Source: Sulfuritalea sp. (GTDB lineage: Bacteria > Pseudomonadota > Gammaproteobacteria > Burkholderiales > Rhodocyclaceae). Taken from it: a DNA stretch of 33,447 bases. Where the stretch lies: assembly GCF_017302275.1 (NCBI RefSeq), contig NZ_JAFLDR010000042.1, positions 1-33,447 of the forward strand, read 5' to 3'. Under the pieces are notes generated by a model, which made no database searches, was not told the origin of the DNA, and worked only from the letters and a program-made list of their open reading frames with translations. The translations under genes and the position numbers were made by a program. Shown piece after piece: positions 1 to 10,227 of this stretch (the first letter of the stretch is position 1; each line of letters opens with the position of its first letter).

Positions 1-229
1 GGCCGGCGGCGGTCAGCGTCGCCAGCGCGGGCAACAGCAGGCCGAGTTCGCCGATGCCCTCATGCCCGGCCAGCAGTTCGGTCAGCGCCCCGCGCGGCCA
101 GCCGCCGCCGGGCAGTTCGGCATCGAGGAGGGGGAAGCCGCTGCCAAGAGTCGGCGCCGGCGCCACGGCGAAGGCGTCGCCGCGACGGATCTCGCCACGC
201 TGCAGCGCCCCTGCGAGGGCGGGATTCAT
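1..229 (-). CDS. imuA: ImuA, SOS mutasome RecA-like protein (partial, N-terminal 76 residues)
   Basis: The gene runs off the left edge of the window. The visible protein begins MNPALAGALQRGEIRRGDAF and continues through GFPLLDAELPGGGWPRGALTELL. That is the N-terminal pattern of ImuA, the RecA/SulA-like partner of ImuB and DnaE2 in the translesion-synthesis mutasome. It starts 12 bases after the lexA stop on the same strand, the usual lexA-imuA-imuB-dnaE2 order, so it is probably co-transcribed with lexA and induced by DNA damage. No strong ribosome-binding site precedes the ATG, which fits translation depending on lexA. Residues 21-28 (AVAPAPTL) are encoded by one copy of the dispersed repeat, just before the conserved GFxLLDAELPGGG block. 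The rest of the gene is outside the window. The family call rests on motif recognition, not a search. Confidence 0.85.
   Translation of the reverse strand, partial: MNPALAGALQRGEIRRGDAFAVAPAPTLGSGFPLLDAELPGGGWPRGALTELLAGHEGIGELGLLLPALATLTAAG
146..170 (-). repeat. Dispersed 25-bp repeat, copy a (in imuA)
   Basis: Copy of the core GCCRGCGCCGACTCTT, read on the minus strand and in the sense direction of imuA, where it encodes AVAPAPTL. It matches copy d (24363-24387) at every core position. Confidence 0.75.
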
Positions 230-241
230 GGTTTGGGTGAA

Positions 242-847
242 TCAGAGGGTACGCCCGTCTCTAATGAGACCGACGGCCACGCCCTCGATGGTCAGCGCTT
301 CCTTGCGGGTATTGACCAGGATGGGCGCGAAGTCGCGGTTTTCGGCGATCAGTTCGACCATGGTGCCGCGCCGCTTGAAGCGCTTGACGGTGACTTCGTC
401 GCCAATGCGGGCGATGACGATCTGGCCGTTGCTGGCTTCGGAGGTGCGATGCACGGCAAGCAGGTCGCCGTCGAGTATCCCCGCCTCGATCATCGACAGG
501 CCGCGCACGCGCAGCAGGAAATCGGCCTGCGGGGTGAACAACGCGGGATCGATGCGGATGTTGCCGAGGCGGTTTTCCACGGCCAAGAGCGGGCTGCCGG
601 CGGCGACCGTGCCGATCAGCGGCAGGCCGAGTTGCTCGACCAGGCGGATGCCGCGCGCGGAGCCGGGTTCGAGGGTGATCGCACCCTTTTTCGCCAGCGC
701 CCGCAGGTGGTCCTCGGCGGCATTGGGCGAAGCGAAGCCGAAGGCACCGGCGATCTCGGCGCGCGTCGGCGGCATGCTGAAGACTTCCATGCTGCTGCGG
801 ATGAAATCGAGGATTTCCTGCTGGCGGGGGGTCAGATCGTGGGCCAT
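242..847 (-). CDS. lexA: LexA, SOS transcriptional repressor and autoprotease
   Basis: Translation from the ATG at 847 gives 201 residues, the usual LexA length. The N-terminal winged helix-turn-helix begins [16 protein letters not shown] and includes [27 protein letters not shown], the DNA-recognition region. The C-terminal S24 peptidase domain follows. [13 protein letters not shown] holds the Ala-Gly self-cleavage bond, [18 protein letters not shown] surrounds the catalytic serine, and [13 protein letters not shown] carries the catalytic lysine. LexA represses SOS genes until RecA filaments trigger its cleavage. I prefer the start at 847 over in-frame codons up to 916. The sequence GGAG lies at proper spacing before it, and starting further upstream would place the SOS box inside the coding sequence. 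imuA follows directly. Confidence 0.96.
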   Translation of the reverse strand: MAHDLTPRQQEILDFIRSSMEVFSMPPTRAEIAGAFGFASPNAAEDHLRALAKKGAITLEPGSARGIRLVEQLGLPLIGTVAAGSPLLAVENRLGNIRIDPALFTPQADFLLRVRGLSMIEAGILDGDLLAVHRTSEASNGQIVIARIGDEVTVKRFKRRGTMVELIAENRDFAPILVNTRKEALTIEGVAVGLIRDGRTL

Positions 848-862
848 GGCATGCTCCGGTAG

Positions 863-878
863 CTGGTGTTGCATACAG
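863..878. promoter_or_regulatory. SOS box (LexA operator) of lexA
   Basis: On the minus strand the sequence is CTGTATGCAACACCAG, a CTG-N10-CAG box with the flanking TA of the enterobacterial consensus. It lies 16 bases upstream of the lexA start. It overlaps a likely -10 (TACTGT), which sits 17 bases from a -35 (TTTACC, about 898-903) on the same strand. LexA bound here would block its own promoter, so lexA and imuA are probably autorepressed. Confidence 0.75.
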
Positions 879-960
879 TACATGAAACCGGGGCCGCGGT
901 AAACAGTTTGGCGCATCCAGCGAACCGCGCGCGGGGGCTTTGTAGGATAATTCGCCGCTG

Positions 961-1140
961 GTCGTCGGGAGAGAGTGATGCGTTTCCCGCCTGCACCGCC
1001 GAAGGCGCAACCCCCAGGAACCGCTCAGGCAAAAGGACCGACGACGCACCGAAAATCTGGAGAGCGGCAGCTCACCGCAGCATCGTGAAGCCTGCCCGCC
1101 GACGGAGTAAATCTCTCAGGCGCCAAGGACAGATGGGGAC
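961..1140 (+). promoter_or_regulatory. Tandem glycine riboswitch upstream of gcvT
   Basis: Two glycine aptamers lie in series. Aptamer I is closed by a perfect 8-bp P1 stem, 961-968 (GTCGTCGG) with 1038-1045 (CCGACGAC). It contains GGGAGAG, GCCGAAGGCGCAA and CTCAGGCAAAAGGAC, all hallmarks of the class. A nine-base linker leads to aptamer II, closed by 1055-1059 (ATCTG) with 1130-1134 (CAGAT). It contains GGAGAGC and CTCTCAGGCGCCAAGGAC. Glycine binding to such RNAs normally switches on the glycine cleavage genes. The operon behind it is gcvTHP, as expected. Confidence 0.93.
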
Positions 1141-1158
1141 GTGACGGAGCCCCGTCAC
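1141..1158 (+). promoter_or_regulatory. Hairpin in the riboswitch expression platform
   Basis: GTGACGG (1141-1147) pairs perfectly with CCGTCAC (1152-1158) around a four-base loop, directly after aptamer II. The GGGG at 1135-1138 could instead pair with CCCC at 1150-1153, so two exclusive folds are possible. No U-tract follows, so this is not a classical terminator. Control of gcvT translation or Rho access is an inference. Confidence 0.5.
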
Positions 1159-1189
1159 GCCACTTGCCGCATCTTGTCCGAGGATTACC

Positions 1190-2278
1190 ATGCCGCTACG
1201 CACGCCGCTCCATGACTCCCATCTTGCCGCCGGCGCGAAGATGGTCGACTTCGCCGGCTGGGACATGCCCATCCACTACGGCTCGCAGATCGAGGAGCAC
1301 CACGCCGTGCGCCGCGACGCCGGCATGTTCGACGTCTCCCACATGTGCGCGCTGGACCTCGCCGGCGCCGATGCCACGCGCTTCCTGCGCCGCCTGCTGG
1401 CCAACGACGTGGCGAAGCTGGCCGTGCCGGGCAAGGCGCTGTATTCCTGCATGCTGAACGAATCGGGCGGCGTGATCGACGACCTGATCGTCTACTTCTT
1501 CAGCCCGACGCACTACCGCATCGTGGTGAACGCCGGCACCGCGGAGAAGGACATCGCCTGGATGCGCGCGCAGCTGGTCGGTTTCACCGCCGAACTCACG
1601 CAGCGCCGCGAGGGCCCCGCTGCGCTGGCCATGATCGCCGTGCAGGGGCCGAACGCCCGCGAGAAATTCTGGGCCGCCTTCCCCGCCGCGCGCGCCGCGA
1701 CGCAGGCGCTGGGCGTGTTCCAGGCCGCGGAATGGGAGGGCTGGCTGGTCGCCCGCACTGGCTACACGGGCGAGGACGGCTTCGAGATCGCCCTGCCGGC
1801 CGCCGCCGCAAGACCGGCCTGGCAGCAACTGCTGGACGCCGGCGTCAAGCCCTGCGGCCTGGGCGCGCGGGACACCCTGCGGCTGGAAGCCGGCATGAAC
1901 CTCTACGGCCAGGACATGGACGAGGGAATCACGCCCTACGAAGCCGGCCTGCGCTGGACGGTGGATACGAAGGACGCCGCGCGCGACTTCATCGGAAAGT
2001 CGGCGCTGGTGACACGGCAAGCGCGCAACCAGTTCCAGGGCCTGCTGCTGCTCGATCGCGGCGTGCTGCGCGCCCACCAGAAAGTCGTCACGCCGCTGGG
2101 CGAGGGTGAGACCACCAGCGGCAGTTTCTCGCCCAGCCTCAACCAGTCCATCGCGCTGGCGCGCCTGCCGCAAGGCATCGCCCCCGGCAGCGAGGTGGAC
2201 GTCGAAATCCGCGACAAGCGCCTCAAGGCGCGCGTCGTCAAGCCCGTATTCGTCCGCAACGGTAACCCCCTGATCTGA
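1190..2278 (+). CDS. gcvT: Aminomethyltransferase, glycine cleavage T protein
   Basis: This 362-residue protein matches GcvT, which moves the methylene group from aminomethylated H protein to tetrahydrofolate and releases ammonia. Family blocks are [78 protein letters not shown] and [10 protein letters not shown]. The ATG at 1190 is preceded by AGGA at correct spacing and lies just after the riboswitch. gcvH begins ten bases after the stop, so the two form an operon. Nothing essential appears to be missing. Confidence 0.97.
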   Translation: MPLRTPLHDSHLAAGAKMVDFAGWDMPIHYGSQIEEHHAVRRDAGMFDVSHMCALDLAGADATRFLRRLLANDVAKLAVPGKALYSCMLNESGGVIDDLIVYFFSPTHYRIVVNAGTAEKDIAWMRAQLVGFTAELTQRREGPAALAMIAVQGPNAREKFWAAFPAARAATQALGVFQAAEWEGWLVARTGYTGEDGFEIALPAAAARPAWQQLLDAGVKPCGLGARDTLRLEAGMNLYGQDMDEGITPYEAGLRWTVDTKDAARDFIGKSALVTRQARNQFQGLLLLDRGVLRAHQKVVTPLGEGETTSGSFSPSLNQSIALARLPQGIAPGSEVDVEIRDKRLKARVVKPVFVRNGNPLI

Positions 2279-2288
2279 GGAAACGCAC

Positions 2289-2675
2289 ATGAACACGCCA
2301 GACAACCTGAAATACGCCGCTTCCCACGAGTGGGCCCGGCTCGAAGCCGACGGCAGCGTCACCATCGGCATCACCGACCACGCCCAGGAAGCCCTGGGCG
2401 ACATCGTCTTCCTCGAACTGCCGGCGGTCGGCCGCGTGGTCAAGGCCGGCGAGGAATGCGCGGTGGTCGAGTCGGTCAAGGCCGCCTCGGACATCTACGC
2501 GCCGGTCTCCGGCGAAGTGGTGGAGGCCAACCAGGCCGCCGCCGACGCGCCGGAATCGGTCAACGCCGATGCCTATGCCACCTGGCTGTTCCGCATCAAG
2601 CCGGCCGCCGCCGACCAGTGCGTCACCGAACTGGGCGGCCTGCTTACGGCCGACGCCTACGCCGCGACGCTCTGA
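2289..2675 (+). CDS. gcvH: Glycine cleavage H protein (lipoyl carrier)
   Basis: The 128-residue protein is a standard GcvH. It carries the aminomethyl intermediate on a lipoyl arm between P, T and L proteins. The lipoylated lysine is K64 in [20 protein letters not shown]. The N-terminal block [31 protein letters not shown] is also typical. The ATG at 2289 is preceded by GAGGAAA. gcvP begins one base after the stop codon, so translation is probably coupled. No L-protein gene (lpd) is present here. It is normally supplied from elsewhere in the genome. Confidence 0.97.
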   Translation: MNTPDNLKYAASHEWARLEADGSVTIGITDHAQEALGDIVFLELPAVGRVVKAGEECAVVESVKAASDIYAPVSGEVVEANQAAADAPESVNADAYATWLFRIKPAAADQCVTELGGLLTADAYAATL

Positions 2676-2676
2676 C

Positions 2677-5616
2677 ATGCACGCTGAACACCTTTCCCAC
2701 CCGCTCACCGAGCTGGAAAACCGCGAAGAATTCATCGGCCGCCACATCGGCCCCGACGAGCACGCCATCGCGGCGATGCTGGCCTCGATCGGCACCGATT
2801 CGCTGCGCACGCTGATCGGCGAGACGGTGCCGGCGACGATCCGCCTGCAGCGCCCGCTCGACCTGCCCGCCGCGATGCCGGAACATGCCGCGCTGGCGGC
2901 ATTGAAGGCCGTCGCGGCGAAGAACGTGCTGAAGAAGTCGCTGATCGGCCAGGGCTACTACGGCACGCTGACGCCGCCGGTGATCCTGCGCAACCTGTTC
3001 GAGAACCCGGGCTGGTACACCGCCTACACGCCCTACCAGGCCGAGATCGCCCAGGGCCGCCTGGAGGCCCTGCTCAACTACCAGCAGACGGTGATCGACC
3101 TCACCGGCCTGGAGCTCGCCAACGCCTCGCTGCTCGACGAGGCCACCGCCGCCGCCGAAGCCATGACCATGGCGCGACGCGCCTCGAAGGCCAAGGGCAA
3201 TGTCTTCTTCGTCGATGACGCCGCCTTCCCGCAGACCATCGATGTGATCAAGACGCGCGCCGCGTACTTCGGTTTCGAGCTGGTCTTCGGCCGGCCGGAA
3301 GATGCACACAGGCACGAACTGTTCGGCGCCCTGTTCCAGTACCCGAATGCGCGCGGGGAAATTGCCGACCTGACCACGGCCATCGCCCATGTAAAGAACA
3401 AGGGCGGCGCGCAGTGTCCGATCGTGGCCGTCGCCTCCGACCTGATGGCCCTGGTGCTGTTGAAGCCACCCGGCGAGATGGGCGCCGACATCGCGCTCGG
3501 CTCGTCGCAACGCTTCGGCGTGCCGATGGGTTTCGGCGGACCGCACGCCGCCTTCTTCGCCACGCGCGAAGCCCATGTGCGCTCGATGCCGGGCCGCATC
3601 ATCGGCGTCTCCAAGGACGCGCGCGGCAAGACGGCCTACCGCATGGCGCTGCAGACGCGCGAACAGCACATCCGCCGCGAGAAGGCCAATTCCAACATCT
3701 GCACCTCCCAGGTGCTGCTGGCCAACATCGCCGGCATGTATGCGGTGTGGCACGGGCCCAGGGGACTGCGCGCCATCGCCTCGCGCATCCACCGCCTCGC
3801 CGCGCTGCTGGCGGGCGCCCTGGGCGTCACCGGGCGCGACTTCTTCGATACCTTTGAAGTAAGAGTCGGCGCTGGCAACACGGCGAAGATCATGCAGGCG
3901 GCGGTCGCCGCCGGTTTCAACCTGCGCCGCGTCGATGAGGAAACGGTCGGCATCAGCGTGGACGAAACCACCACGCGCGAAGACGTCGCCGCGCTGCTGA
4001 AGCTTTTCGGCCACACCGGCGCCCCGGTCGAGGCGCTCGACGCCGCCCGCCCCTGCGCGATTCCCGTGACGCTGCAACGGCGCGAACCGATACTCGCGCA
4101 CCCGGTGTTCAACAGCCACCATACCGAGCACGGCATGCTGCGCTACCTCAAGCGCCTGCAGAACCGCGACCTGGCGCTGGACCACGCCATGATCCCGCTC
4201 GGCTCCTGCACCATGAAGCTCAACGCCGCCGCCGAGATGATTCCCGTCTCCTGGCCCGAGTTTTCGCAGATGCACCCCTTCGCCCCGCTGGACCAGGCGA
4301 AGGGCTACGTCGAACTGATCACCGGGCTGGAGCACCAGCTCAAGGCCATCACCGGCTTCGATGCGATCTGCATGCAGCCGAATTCCGGCGCCCAGGGCGA
4401 ATACGCCGGTCTGGTCGCCATCCGCCGTTACCAGGAAGCGAACGGCCAGCGCGCGCGCAACGTCTGCCTGATCCCGAAGTCGGCCCATGGCACCAACCCG
4501 GCCACGGCGCAGATGTGCGGCCTGGAGGTCGTCGCGGTGGCCTGCGACGACAACGGCAACGTCGACGTGCCGGACCTCAAGGCCAAGGCCGCGCAGCATG
4601 CCGAACGCCTGTCCTGTCTGATGCTGACCTACCCCTCGACCCATGGCGTGTTCGAGGAAGCGGTGAAGGACATCTGCGCCATCGTGCATGAGCACGGCGG
4701 TCAGGTGTACATGGACGGCGCCAACCTCAATGCCCAGGTCGGCCTCTGCCGACCTGCCGACATCGGCGCCGACGTCTCGCACATCAACCTGCACAAGACC
4801 TTCGCCATCCCGCACGGCGGCGGCGGGCCGGGCATGGGGCCGATCGGCCTCAAGGCGCATCTGGCGTCCTACATGGCCAACCACGCGGTGCAAGCCGTTC
4901 CCGGTCCGCACGCCGGTCAGCACGCGGTCTCCGCCGCGCCCTGGGGCTCGGCGTCCATCCTGCCGATCTCCTGGATGTACATCAGCATGATGGGCGGTGC
5001 CGGCCTGACGCGCGCCACCGAGATCGCGATACTCAACGCCAACTACGTCGCGGCGAAGCTCAAGGACCATTACCCGGTGCTCTACACCGGCCGCCAGGGA
5101 CGCGTCGCCCACGAATGCATCCTCGACGTGCGCGCCATCAAGGCCGCCACCGGCGTGGCGGAGATCGACATCGCCAAGCGCCTGATGGACTACGGCTTCC
5201 ACGCACCGACGGTGAGCTTCCCGGTGGCCGGCACGCTGATGGTGGAACCCACCGAATCGGAAGACAAGGCCGAGCTCGACCGCTTCTGCGCCGCGATGTG
5301 CAGCATCCGCGACGAGATCCGCCAGATCGAGACCGGCGCCTGGACGCTGGAGCAAAGCCCGCTCAAGCATGCGCCGCACACCGAGGCGGATTTCATCGGC
5401 GAATGGACGCGTCCCTACACGCGCCAGCAGGCGGTGTTCCCGCTGCCCTGGGTCGCCGAGAACAAGTTCTGGCCTTACGTGAATCGCATCGACGACGTTC
5501 ACGGCGACCGCCACCTGTTCTGCGGCTGCGTGCCGATGGAGGAGTTTGAACAACTTGGCGGAATCGCCAGCAGCGCAAACACCGACGGCTATCGCGACAG
5601 GCGGGACCGTTTCTGA
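2677..5616 (+). CDS. gcvP: Glycine dehydrogenase (decarboxylating), glycine cleavage P protein
   Basis: The ATG at 2677, right after gcvH, gives 979 residues of a homodimeric-type GcvP. This PLP enzyme decarboxylates glycine and loads the methylamine onto GcvH. The N-terminal half starts [17 protein letters not shown]. The C-terminal catalytic half contains [31 protein letters not shown] and [21 protein letters not shown], where K707 should bind PLP. The protein passes the usual family end ([15 protein letters not shown]) by about 22 residues of unrelated sequence, ending [10 protein letters not shown]. This tail overlaps the start of the downstream restriction-modification gene and looks like an insertion scar. 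A dispersed-repeat copy lies antisense at 3861-3885, encoding VRVGAGNT on this strand. Confidence 0.96.
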   Translation: MHAEHLSHPLTELENREEFIGRHIGPDEHAIAAMLASIGTDSLRTLIGETVPATIRLQRPLDLPAAMPEHAALAALKAVAAKNVLKKSLIGQGYYGTLTPPVILRNLFENPGWYTAYTPYQAEIAQGRLEALLNYQQTVIDLTGLELANASLLDEATAAAEAMTMARRASKAKGNVFFVDDAAFPQTIDVIKTRAAYFGFELVFGRPEDAHRHELFGALFQYPNARGEIADLTTAIAHVKNKGGAQCPIVAVASDLMALVLLKPPGEMGADIALGSSQRFGVPMGFGGPHAAFFATREAHVRSMPGRIIGVSKDARGKTAYRMALQTREQHIRREKANSNICTSQVLLANIAGMYAVWHGPRGLRAIASRIHRLAALLAGALGVTGRDFFDTFEVRVGAGNTAKIMQAAVAAGFNLRRVDEETVGISVDETTTREDVAALLKLFGHTGAPVEALDAARPCAIPVTLQRREPILAHPVFNSHHTEHGMLRYLKRLQNRDLALDHAMIPLGSCTMKLNAAAEMIPVSWPEFSQMHPFAPLDQAKGYVELITGLEHQLKAITGFDAICMQPNSGAQGEYAGLVAIRRYQEANGQRARNVCLIPKSAHGTNPATAQMCGLEVVAVACDDNGNVDVPDLKAKAAQHAERLSCLMLTYPSTHGVFEEAVKDICAIVHEHGGQVYMDGANLNAQVGLCRPADIGADVSHINLHKTFAIPHGGGGPGMGPIGLKAHLASYMANHAVQAVPGPHAGQHAVSAAPWGSASILPISWMYISMMGGAGLTRATEIAILNANYVAAKLKDHYPVLYTGRQGRVAHECILDVRAIKAATGVAEIDIAKRLMDYGFHAPTVSFPVAGTLMVEPTESEDKAELDRFCAAMCSIRDEIRQIETGAWTLEQSPLKHAPHTEADFIGEWTRPYTRQQAVFPLPWVAENKFWPYVNRIDDVHGDRHLFCGCVPMEEFEQLGGIASSANTDGYRDRRDRF
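3861..3885 (-). repeat. Dispersed 25-bp repeat, copy b (antisense in gcvP)
   Basis: On the minus strand it reads CGCCGTGTT followed by GCCAGCGCCGACTCTT, matching copy c except in the variable positions. In gcvP it is read in reverse and encodes VRVGAGNTA, in a stretch between the two conserved halves of the protein. Confidence 0.7.
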
Positions 5617-8600
5617 TGCGTCCAATACCCACAGTTTGTGGGAGCTGCGGCGCGACGCGCCTGTGACTCTCTTCCATCAACCGCTGTTCAATCAACGCTT
5701 GCTCGCCCAGCGCGCGGCAAGCCAGCCGACGCCCCAAGATCACAAAAAGCTGCTCCACGACTGGGCGGAGACGATACGCAACGGTAGCATCCGCAAGCAA
5801 AAGGAATCAGAACTGCGCGGACCTTTCATCCAGCGCGTGTTCGTCGAACTCCTGGGCTATCGCCCCTTCGGCAACGGCCTCGAATGGACGCTCAATGACG
5901 AGAAGCGCACCGGCAGCGGATCGGCGGATACCGCGTTGGGGTTCTTCAGCAGCACCGGCAAGAAAGTAATTGCTCCGGTCGAACTGAAGGGCGCGGATAC
6001 CCCGGACCTCGACGCCATCATGCCCGGCCGGCACAAGAGTCCTGTGCAGCAGGTCTGGGAATACGCCATGGACACGCCGGGCTGCAAGTTCCTGCTGGTG
6101 TCGAACATGGTCGAGGTTCGACTCTATGCCGTCGGCCACACCCGGCAGGTCTACGAGCGCTTCGAGATTCTCGAACTGGCCGACTCCGATGCGGCCTACC
6201 GGCGCTTCCGCCTCCTGCTTTCCGCGGATCGACTGCTGTCCGGGGAAACCGCGAAGCTGCTGCGCGAAAGCGCGCTGGCCGAAAAGGAAATCACGCAGAA
6301 GCTCTATCGTGACTACAAAACCTGGCGCATCAACCTGCTGATCGCCCTGATGCAAACCACCGAAAGATCCGCCGAAGAGTTGATCGAACCGGTGCAAAAG
6401 CTCCTTGACCGCGTGCTGTTCGTCGCCTTCGCAGAAGACCGTGGTCTTTTGCCGTCAAAGTCGCTGAGCCAGGCCTGGTCGCATCGCGATCCTTATCACC
6501 CGCGCCCGGTTTGGGACAACTTTCATGCCCTGTTTCGCGCCATCGACAAGGGCAACCCGGCGCTTTCCATACCGGCCTACAACGGTGGCCTGTTCGCTGC
6601 CGATCCCGTGCTTGACGCGCTCGCCGTGCCCGACGACGCCTGCCGGATGTTCGCCGAACTCGGCGGCTACGACTTCGCCGAGGATGTGTCCGTTAACGTG
6701 CTGGGCCACATTTTTGAGCAGTCCGTCAGCGACATCGAGCAACTCAAGGAACTGGCCGGAACGGAAGGTTTTACGTTGGGTGCGCTGGAAGCCCAGATCA
6801 GGGAGTCGGCGACTTCCATCTCCGGCAAGCGCAAGCAGGACGGCATCGTCTACACCCCCGACCCAATCACCCGCTTCATCGTCGATCAGAGTCTCGGCAC
6901 GTTCCTCGCCGAGCAACTGGCTCGAATGCGCGCCAACTTCACCACAACCGATGGAAGCTGGCGCAAGCCGACCGAAGACGAAAAAAAGCTCGCCGGGCGC
7001 AAAAAGCAGGTCAAGCTCAAGTCGCAGGAGCGCCTGGTCGAATTTCTCTTCTGGAACGCTTGGCGCGATCGTCTGCACACCTTGCGCGTAGTCGATCCGG
7101 CCTGTGGCTCGGGCGCCTTCCTGATTGCCGCCTTCGACCTGCTCGACTCCGAGTACCGTCGCGCCAATGAGCAGATTCAGGCCATCACCGGCAACCCCGA
7201 CTTTTTTGACATTAACCGCGAAATCCTCAACAGCAACCTCTACGGCGTCGACCTCAATCCCGAAAGCATAGAAATCAGCAAGCTGTCGCTGTGGCTCAAG
7301 ACTGCCCAGCACGGCAAGCCCCTGGAGAGCCTGGAGGCCAACCTTCGCATCGGCAACAGTCTGATTGCCGACGCCGAATTCACCACCCGACCGTTCGACT
7401 GGCACGCTACCTTCCCCGACGTCTTCGCCGATGGCGGTTTCGATGTCGTCCTCGGCAACCCGCCCTATGTCCGTATGGAGCGCCTCAAGCCGGTCAAGCC
7501 CTATCTGGAGCAGCGCTACGGGGTCGCCAGCGACCGCGCCGACCTCTACTGCTATTTCTACGAACTGGGTCTCTCCCTGCTAAAACCTGGCGGCCGACTC
7601 GGCTATATCTCATCCTCAACCTTCTTCAAAACCGGCTCCGGAGAAGCCTTGCGTCGCCATCTCCTGGGCCACGCGCAAATCCGTACCCTTGTCGATTTTG
7701 GTGATATCCAGGTCTTCGAAGGCGTCACCACCTATCCCGCCATCGTAGTTATGGATCGCGCAGACAGTCCCGATCCGCTTGCGCCCGTCCACTTCCTCGC
7801 GTTGGGGAAGACCATGCCGGAGAGTCTGGCAGCCGAGTACCAACAACACGCCGGCACCTTCCCGCAAGATCAGCTCGGCAACGAATCATGGCGACTTGAA
7901 AGCGACGTGCTGGCAAGCCTGCGCGAGAAACTGACGCAGGGCCACCCGACACTGAAGGATGTCTATGGTTCGCCGCTCTACGGCATCAAGACTGGCCTCA
8001 ACGAGGCCTTTGTCGTCGACAGGGCGACCCGCGACCGACTGATTGCCGAAGACCCGAACTCGTCCCAACTGCTCAAGCCCTTCCTCGAAGGCAAGGACTT
8101 GAAGAAGTGGCGCATTGAGCCGCAGGACTTGTGGCTGATCTACATCCCCAAGCGCCGTGTCGCCATCGCCGACTTTCCGGCAATCGAGCGCCACTTGAGG
8201 CAGTTCAGGACCGCACTGGAAAAGCGGGCGACCAAGCAGGAATGGTTCGAGTTGCAGCAGGCACAAGAGGCATATGTGCCCAAGTTCGAGGGGCCAAAGG
8301 TCTTTTATCCTGATATGTCCCAAGGCCCCAAGTTCGTCATCGATGAGCAAGGCTTCTTTGCAGGAAATACGGGGTATTTCGTTCCAGACGCGGACTGGTA
8401 TTTGATGGCCCTGCTTAACTCGCGAGCTAACTGGTTCCATCTCTGCGGCACCGCGGAGGCATTGCGAGGGGGTGAGTGGCGGCTTCGTCTATTTGCGGAG
8501 AACATCGAAACCATTCCCGTACCAACTCCGGACAAAAATACACGAATCCGCCTCGCCACACTCGCCAAATCCGCCCAGCGCGCCGCCGAAGCGCGCCGCG

Positions 8601-8950
8601 ATCTGCAACAGAAATTCCGCTTCCGCGTCCGCACCGACCTCGCACCAGGCGCCCTGTCCGCGACGCTAAAGGGCAAGCTGCTCGACTGGCCGGCGCTCGA
8701 TTTCAAGGCCTTTCACGACGAGATCAAGAAGCAGTTCAAGCAACCCATCCCCCTCGCCGAGCGCGACGACTGGCAGGCACGCTTCGACGCCGACAAGGCG
8801 CGAGTCGCCGAGTTGACAACCGAGATCGCGCGCTGCGAAAGGGAAATCGACGCCGAGGTCTATCGCCTGTTTAATTTGACTGCCGACGAAATCGCGCTGA
8901 TCGAGGGCGGCTCATCCCTTGCCGCAACCAAGGCGCCGTGCGACGATTGA
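5546..8950 (+). CDS. Type IIG restriction-modification enzyme (Eco57I-like nuclease-methyltransferase fusion)
   Basis: From TTG 5546 this is 1,134 residues. The N-terminal domain resembles a PD-(D/E)XK nuclease: GSAD (D128), then VELKG (E146, K148). A helical linker follows. Next is an N6-adenine methyltransferase of the Eco57I type, with SAM motif [10 protein letters not shown] (517-525), [19 protein letters not shown], and catalytic NPPY at 638-641. The C-terminal part has the TaqI-like specificity pattern ([34 protein letters not shown]). It probably modifies and cuts unmodified DNA from one polypeptide. The start is uncertain. TTG 5546 has GGAGG close by but overlaps gcvP by 71 bases. GTG 5663 ([14 protein letters not shown]) is a fair alternative. 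It sits between gcvP and the gcvR-like gene, so it appears to be inserted. A methyltransferase acting in another defence system is possible. Confidence 0.85.
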   Translation: MNNLAESPAAQTPTAIATGGTVSDASNTHSLWELRRDAPVTLFHQPLFNQRLLAQRAASQPTPQDHKKLLHDWAETIRNGSIRKQKESELRGPFIQRVFVELLGYRPFGNGLEWTLNDEKRTGSGSADTALGFFSSTGKKVIAPVELKGADTPDLDAIMPGRHKSPVQQVWEYAMDTPGCKFLLVSNMVEVRLYAVGHTRQVYERFEILELADSDAAYRRFRLLLSADRLLSGETAKLLRESALAEKEITQKLYRDYKTWRINLLIALMQTTERSAEELIEPVQKLLDRVLFVAFAEDRGLLPSKSLSQAWSHRDPYHPRPVWDNFHALFRAIDKGNPALSIPAYNGGLFAADPVLDALAVPDDACRMFAELGGYDFAEDVSVNVLGHIFEQSVSDIEQLKELAGTEGFTLGALEAQIRESATSISGKRKQDGIVYTPDPITRFIVDQSLGTFLAEQLARMRANFTTTDGSWRKPTEDEKKLAGRKKQVKLKSQERLVEFLFWNAWRDRLHTLRVVDPACGSGAFLIAAFDLLDSEYRRANEQIQAITGNPDFFDINREILNSNLYGVDLNPESIEISKLSLWLKTAQHGKPLESLEANLRIGNSLIADAEFTTRPFDWHATFPDVFADGGFDVVLGNPPYVRMERLKPVKPYLEQRYGVASDRADLYCYFYELGLSLLKPGGRLGYISSSTFFKTGSGEALRRHLLGHAQIRTLVDFGDIQVFEGVTTYPAIVVMDRADSPDPLAPVHFLALGKTMPESLAAEYQQHAGTFPQDQLGNESWRLESDVLASLREKLTQGHPTLKDVYGSPLYGIKTGLNEAFVVDRATRDRLIAEDPNSSQLLKPFLEGKDLKKWRIEPQDLWLIYIPKRRVAIADFPAIERHLRQFRTALEKRATKQEWFELQQAQEAYVPKFEGPKVFYPDMSQGPKFVIDEQGFFAGNTGYFVPDADWYLMALLNSRANWFHLCGTAEALRGGEWRLRLFAENIETIPVPTPDKNTRIRLATLAKSAQRAAEARRDLQQKFRFRVRTDLAPGALSATLKGKLLDWPALDFKAFHDEIKKQFKQPIPLAERDDWQARFDADKARVAELTTEIARCEREIDAEVYRLFNLTADEIALIEGGSSLAATKAPCDD

Positions 8951-8982
8951 AGCCAATAAGCTCCCAGACAGATCGGAATTCC

Positions 8983-9534
8983 ATGAACCAGCATCTCGTA
9001 CTCACCGTCATCGGCGACGACCGCCCCGGCCTGGTCGGCGAACTCTCGGCGACGATCAGCGCACACCAGGGCAACTGGCTGGAGTCCTCGATGGCGCAAC
9101 TGGCGGGCAAGTTCGCCGGCATCGTCGAGGTCAGCATCGATGCCGCCCAGGCCGACGCGCTGAGCAAGGCATTGGGCGAGCTCAAGGGATTGAAAGTCAC
9201 CGTCGAATCCGCCGCGGCGCAGAAGTTATGCGAAGCGGTATCCCCTGGCGGGACGGCGCCCGCGGGACGGCGCTTGAAGCTGGCCCTGGTCGGCCACGAC
9301 CGCATCGGCATCGTGCGCGAGGTTTCCATGGTGCTGGCCAACCACGCGGTCAATGTCGAGAGCCTGGAAACCCACACCTCGAGCGCGCCGATGTCGGCCG
9401 CCGTGCTGTTCCATGCCACGGCCGAACTCACAGCCGCGCCCGGCCTTGACGCCGGCGCCCTGACACAGGAACTGGAGCGCATCTCGCAGGACCTGATGGT
9501 GGACATCACGCTCGACGAGACGATCCGCGCCTGA
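8983..9534 (+). CDS. GcvR-like protein with two ACT domains
   Basis: The ATG at 8983 gives 183 residues with two ACT domains. The first starts VLTVIGDDRPGLVGELSATI, and the second starts LKLALVGHDRIGIVREVSMVLANH with GluThr-rich NVESLETHTSSAPMS. This is the architecture of GcvR, the amino-acid-sensing regulator of the glycine cleavage system in enterobacteria. A regulatory role for gcv genes here is inferred from that similarity and from location. The restriction-modification gene now separates it from gcvP by 3.4 kb. The glutathione transferase gene starts three bases after its stop. The ribosome-binding site is weak (CGGA). Confidence 0.85.
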   Translation: MNQHLVLTVIGDDRPGLVGELSATISAHQGNWLESSMAQLAGKFAGIVEVSIDAAQADALSKALGELKGLKVTVESAAAQKLCEAVSPGGTAPAGRRLKLALVGHDRIGIVREVSMVLANHAVNVESLETHTSSAPMSAAVLFHATAELTAAPGLDAGALTQELERISQDLMVDITLDETIRA

Positions 9535-9537
9535 GCA

Positions 9538-10227
9538 ATGGGCTACCTCCTCCACATCACCAACAAGAATTATTCCTCGTGGTCGCTGCGGCCCTGGGTG
9601 CTGATGCGTGCGCTGGGCATCGCCTTCGATGAGGTGCTGCACCGCTTCACCCGCGGCAGCGCGCCAGACTTCCGTGAAATCTCTCCCTCGGGCAAGGTGC
9701 CCTGGCTGGTCGATGGCGACACCGTGGTCTGGGATACGCTGGCCATCGCCGAATACCTCGCCGAGCGCCATCCCGGCGTCTGGCCGGCGGACGCTGCCGC
9801 CCGCGCCTGGGCACGCTGCGCTGCGGCCGAAATGCATTCCGGCTTTTCCGTGCTGCGCGGCCAGCACGGCATGAACGTCGGCGTGCGCGTGGCCGTGGCG
9901 CAACGCTCTCCCGAACTGCTGGCCGACATCGCGCGCATCGAACGACTCTGGAACGAAGGCCTGGCGCGCTTCGGCGGGCCCTTCCTGGCCGGCCCCGCCT
10001 TCAGCGCGGTCGACGCCTTCTACGCGCCGGTCGCTTATCGCTTCCGCACTTATGGCATCACCTCGCAGGGCGCCGCCGCCGGCTATATGGAAACCATGCT
10101 CGCCCACCCGGCCATGCGCGAATGGGAGGCGGCCGCCCTGGCCGAGGACTTCCGCGATCCCCCGCACGAAGACGAACTGGCGCAGATCGGCCGCGTCACC
10201 GCCGACCTGCGCGTGCCCGCGAGGTGA
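9538..10227 (+). CDS. Glutathione S-transferase family protein
   Basis: The 229-residue cytosolic protein has a thioredoxin-like N-terminal domain: MGYLLHITNKNYSSWSLRPWVLMRAL, then SPSGKVPWLVDGDTVVWDTLAIAEYLAE. The second segment is the glutathione-binding cis-proline and acidic-Ser/Thr motif. An all-helical C-terminal domain follows, including FLAGPAFSAVDAFYAPV. Serine 13, 14 or 16 may be catalytic. The substrate is unknown. It lies three bases after the ACT-domain gene and overlaps the trhP start by four bases, so it belongs to one translationally coupled run. It has no obvious connection with glycine metabolism. Confidence 0.9.
   Translation: MGYLLHITNKNYSSWSLRPWVLMRALGIAFDEVLHRFTRGSAPDFREISPSGKVPWLVDGDTVVWDTLAIAEYLAERHPGVWPADAAARAWARCAAAEMHSGFSVLRGQHGMNVGVRVAVAQRSPELLADIARIERLWNEGLARFGGPFLAGPAFSAVDAFYAPVAYRFRTYGITSQGAAAGYMETMLAHPAMREWEAAALAEDFRDPPHEDELAQIGRVTADLRVPAR

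Larger units (their letters stand above)
848..1189. other. Divergent lexA / gcvT control region
   Basis: This 342-base gap holds the lexA promoter and SOS box on the minus strand. On the plus strand it holds a -10-like GATAAT at 946-951 (inside TAGGATAAT) just ahead of the glycine riboswitch, which occupies 961-1140. No clear -35 is visible for the plus-strand promoter. I see no credible protein gene in it. Confidence 0.6.

Noticed and set aside
62-862. Long plus-strand frame (266 residues) opposite lexA and imuA
   Set aside because: It is the antisense of clear LexA and ImuA coding sequence, with compositionally biased residues and no recognisable domain.
2644-5625. A 993-residue minus-strand frame opposite gcvP
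   Set aside because: A typical antisense shadow in high-GC DNA. gcvP on the plus strand is unmistakable, and the antisense frame has no domain pattern.
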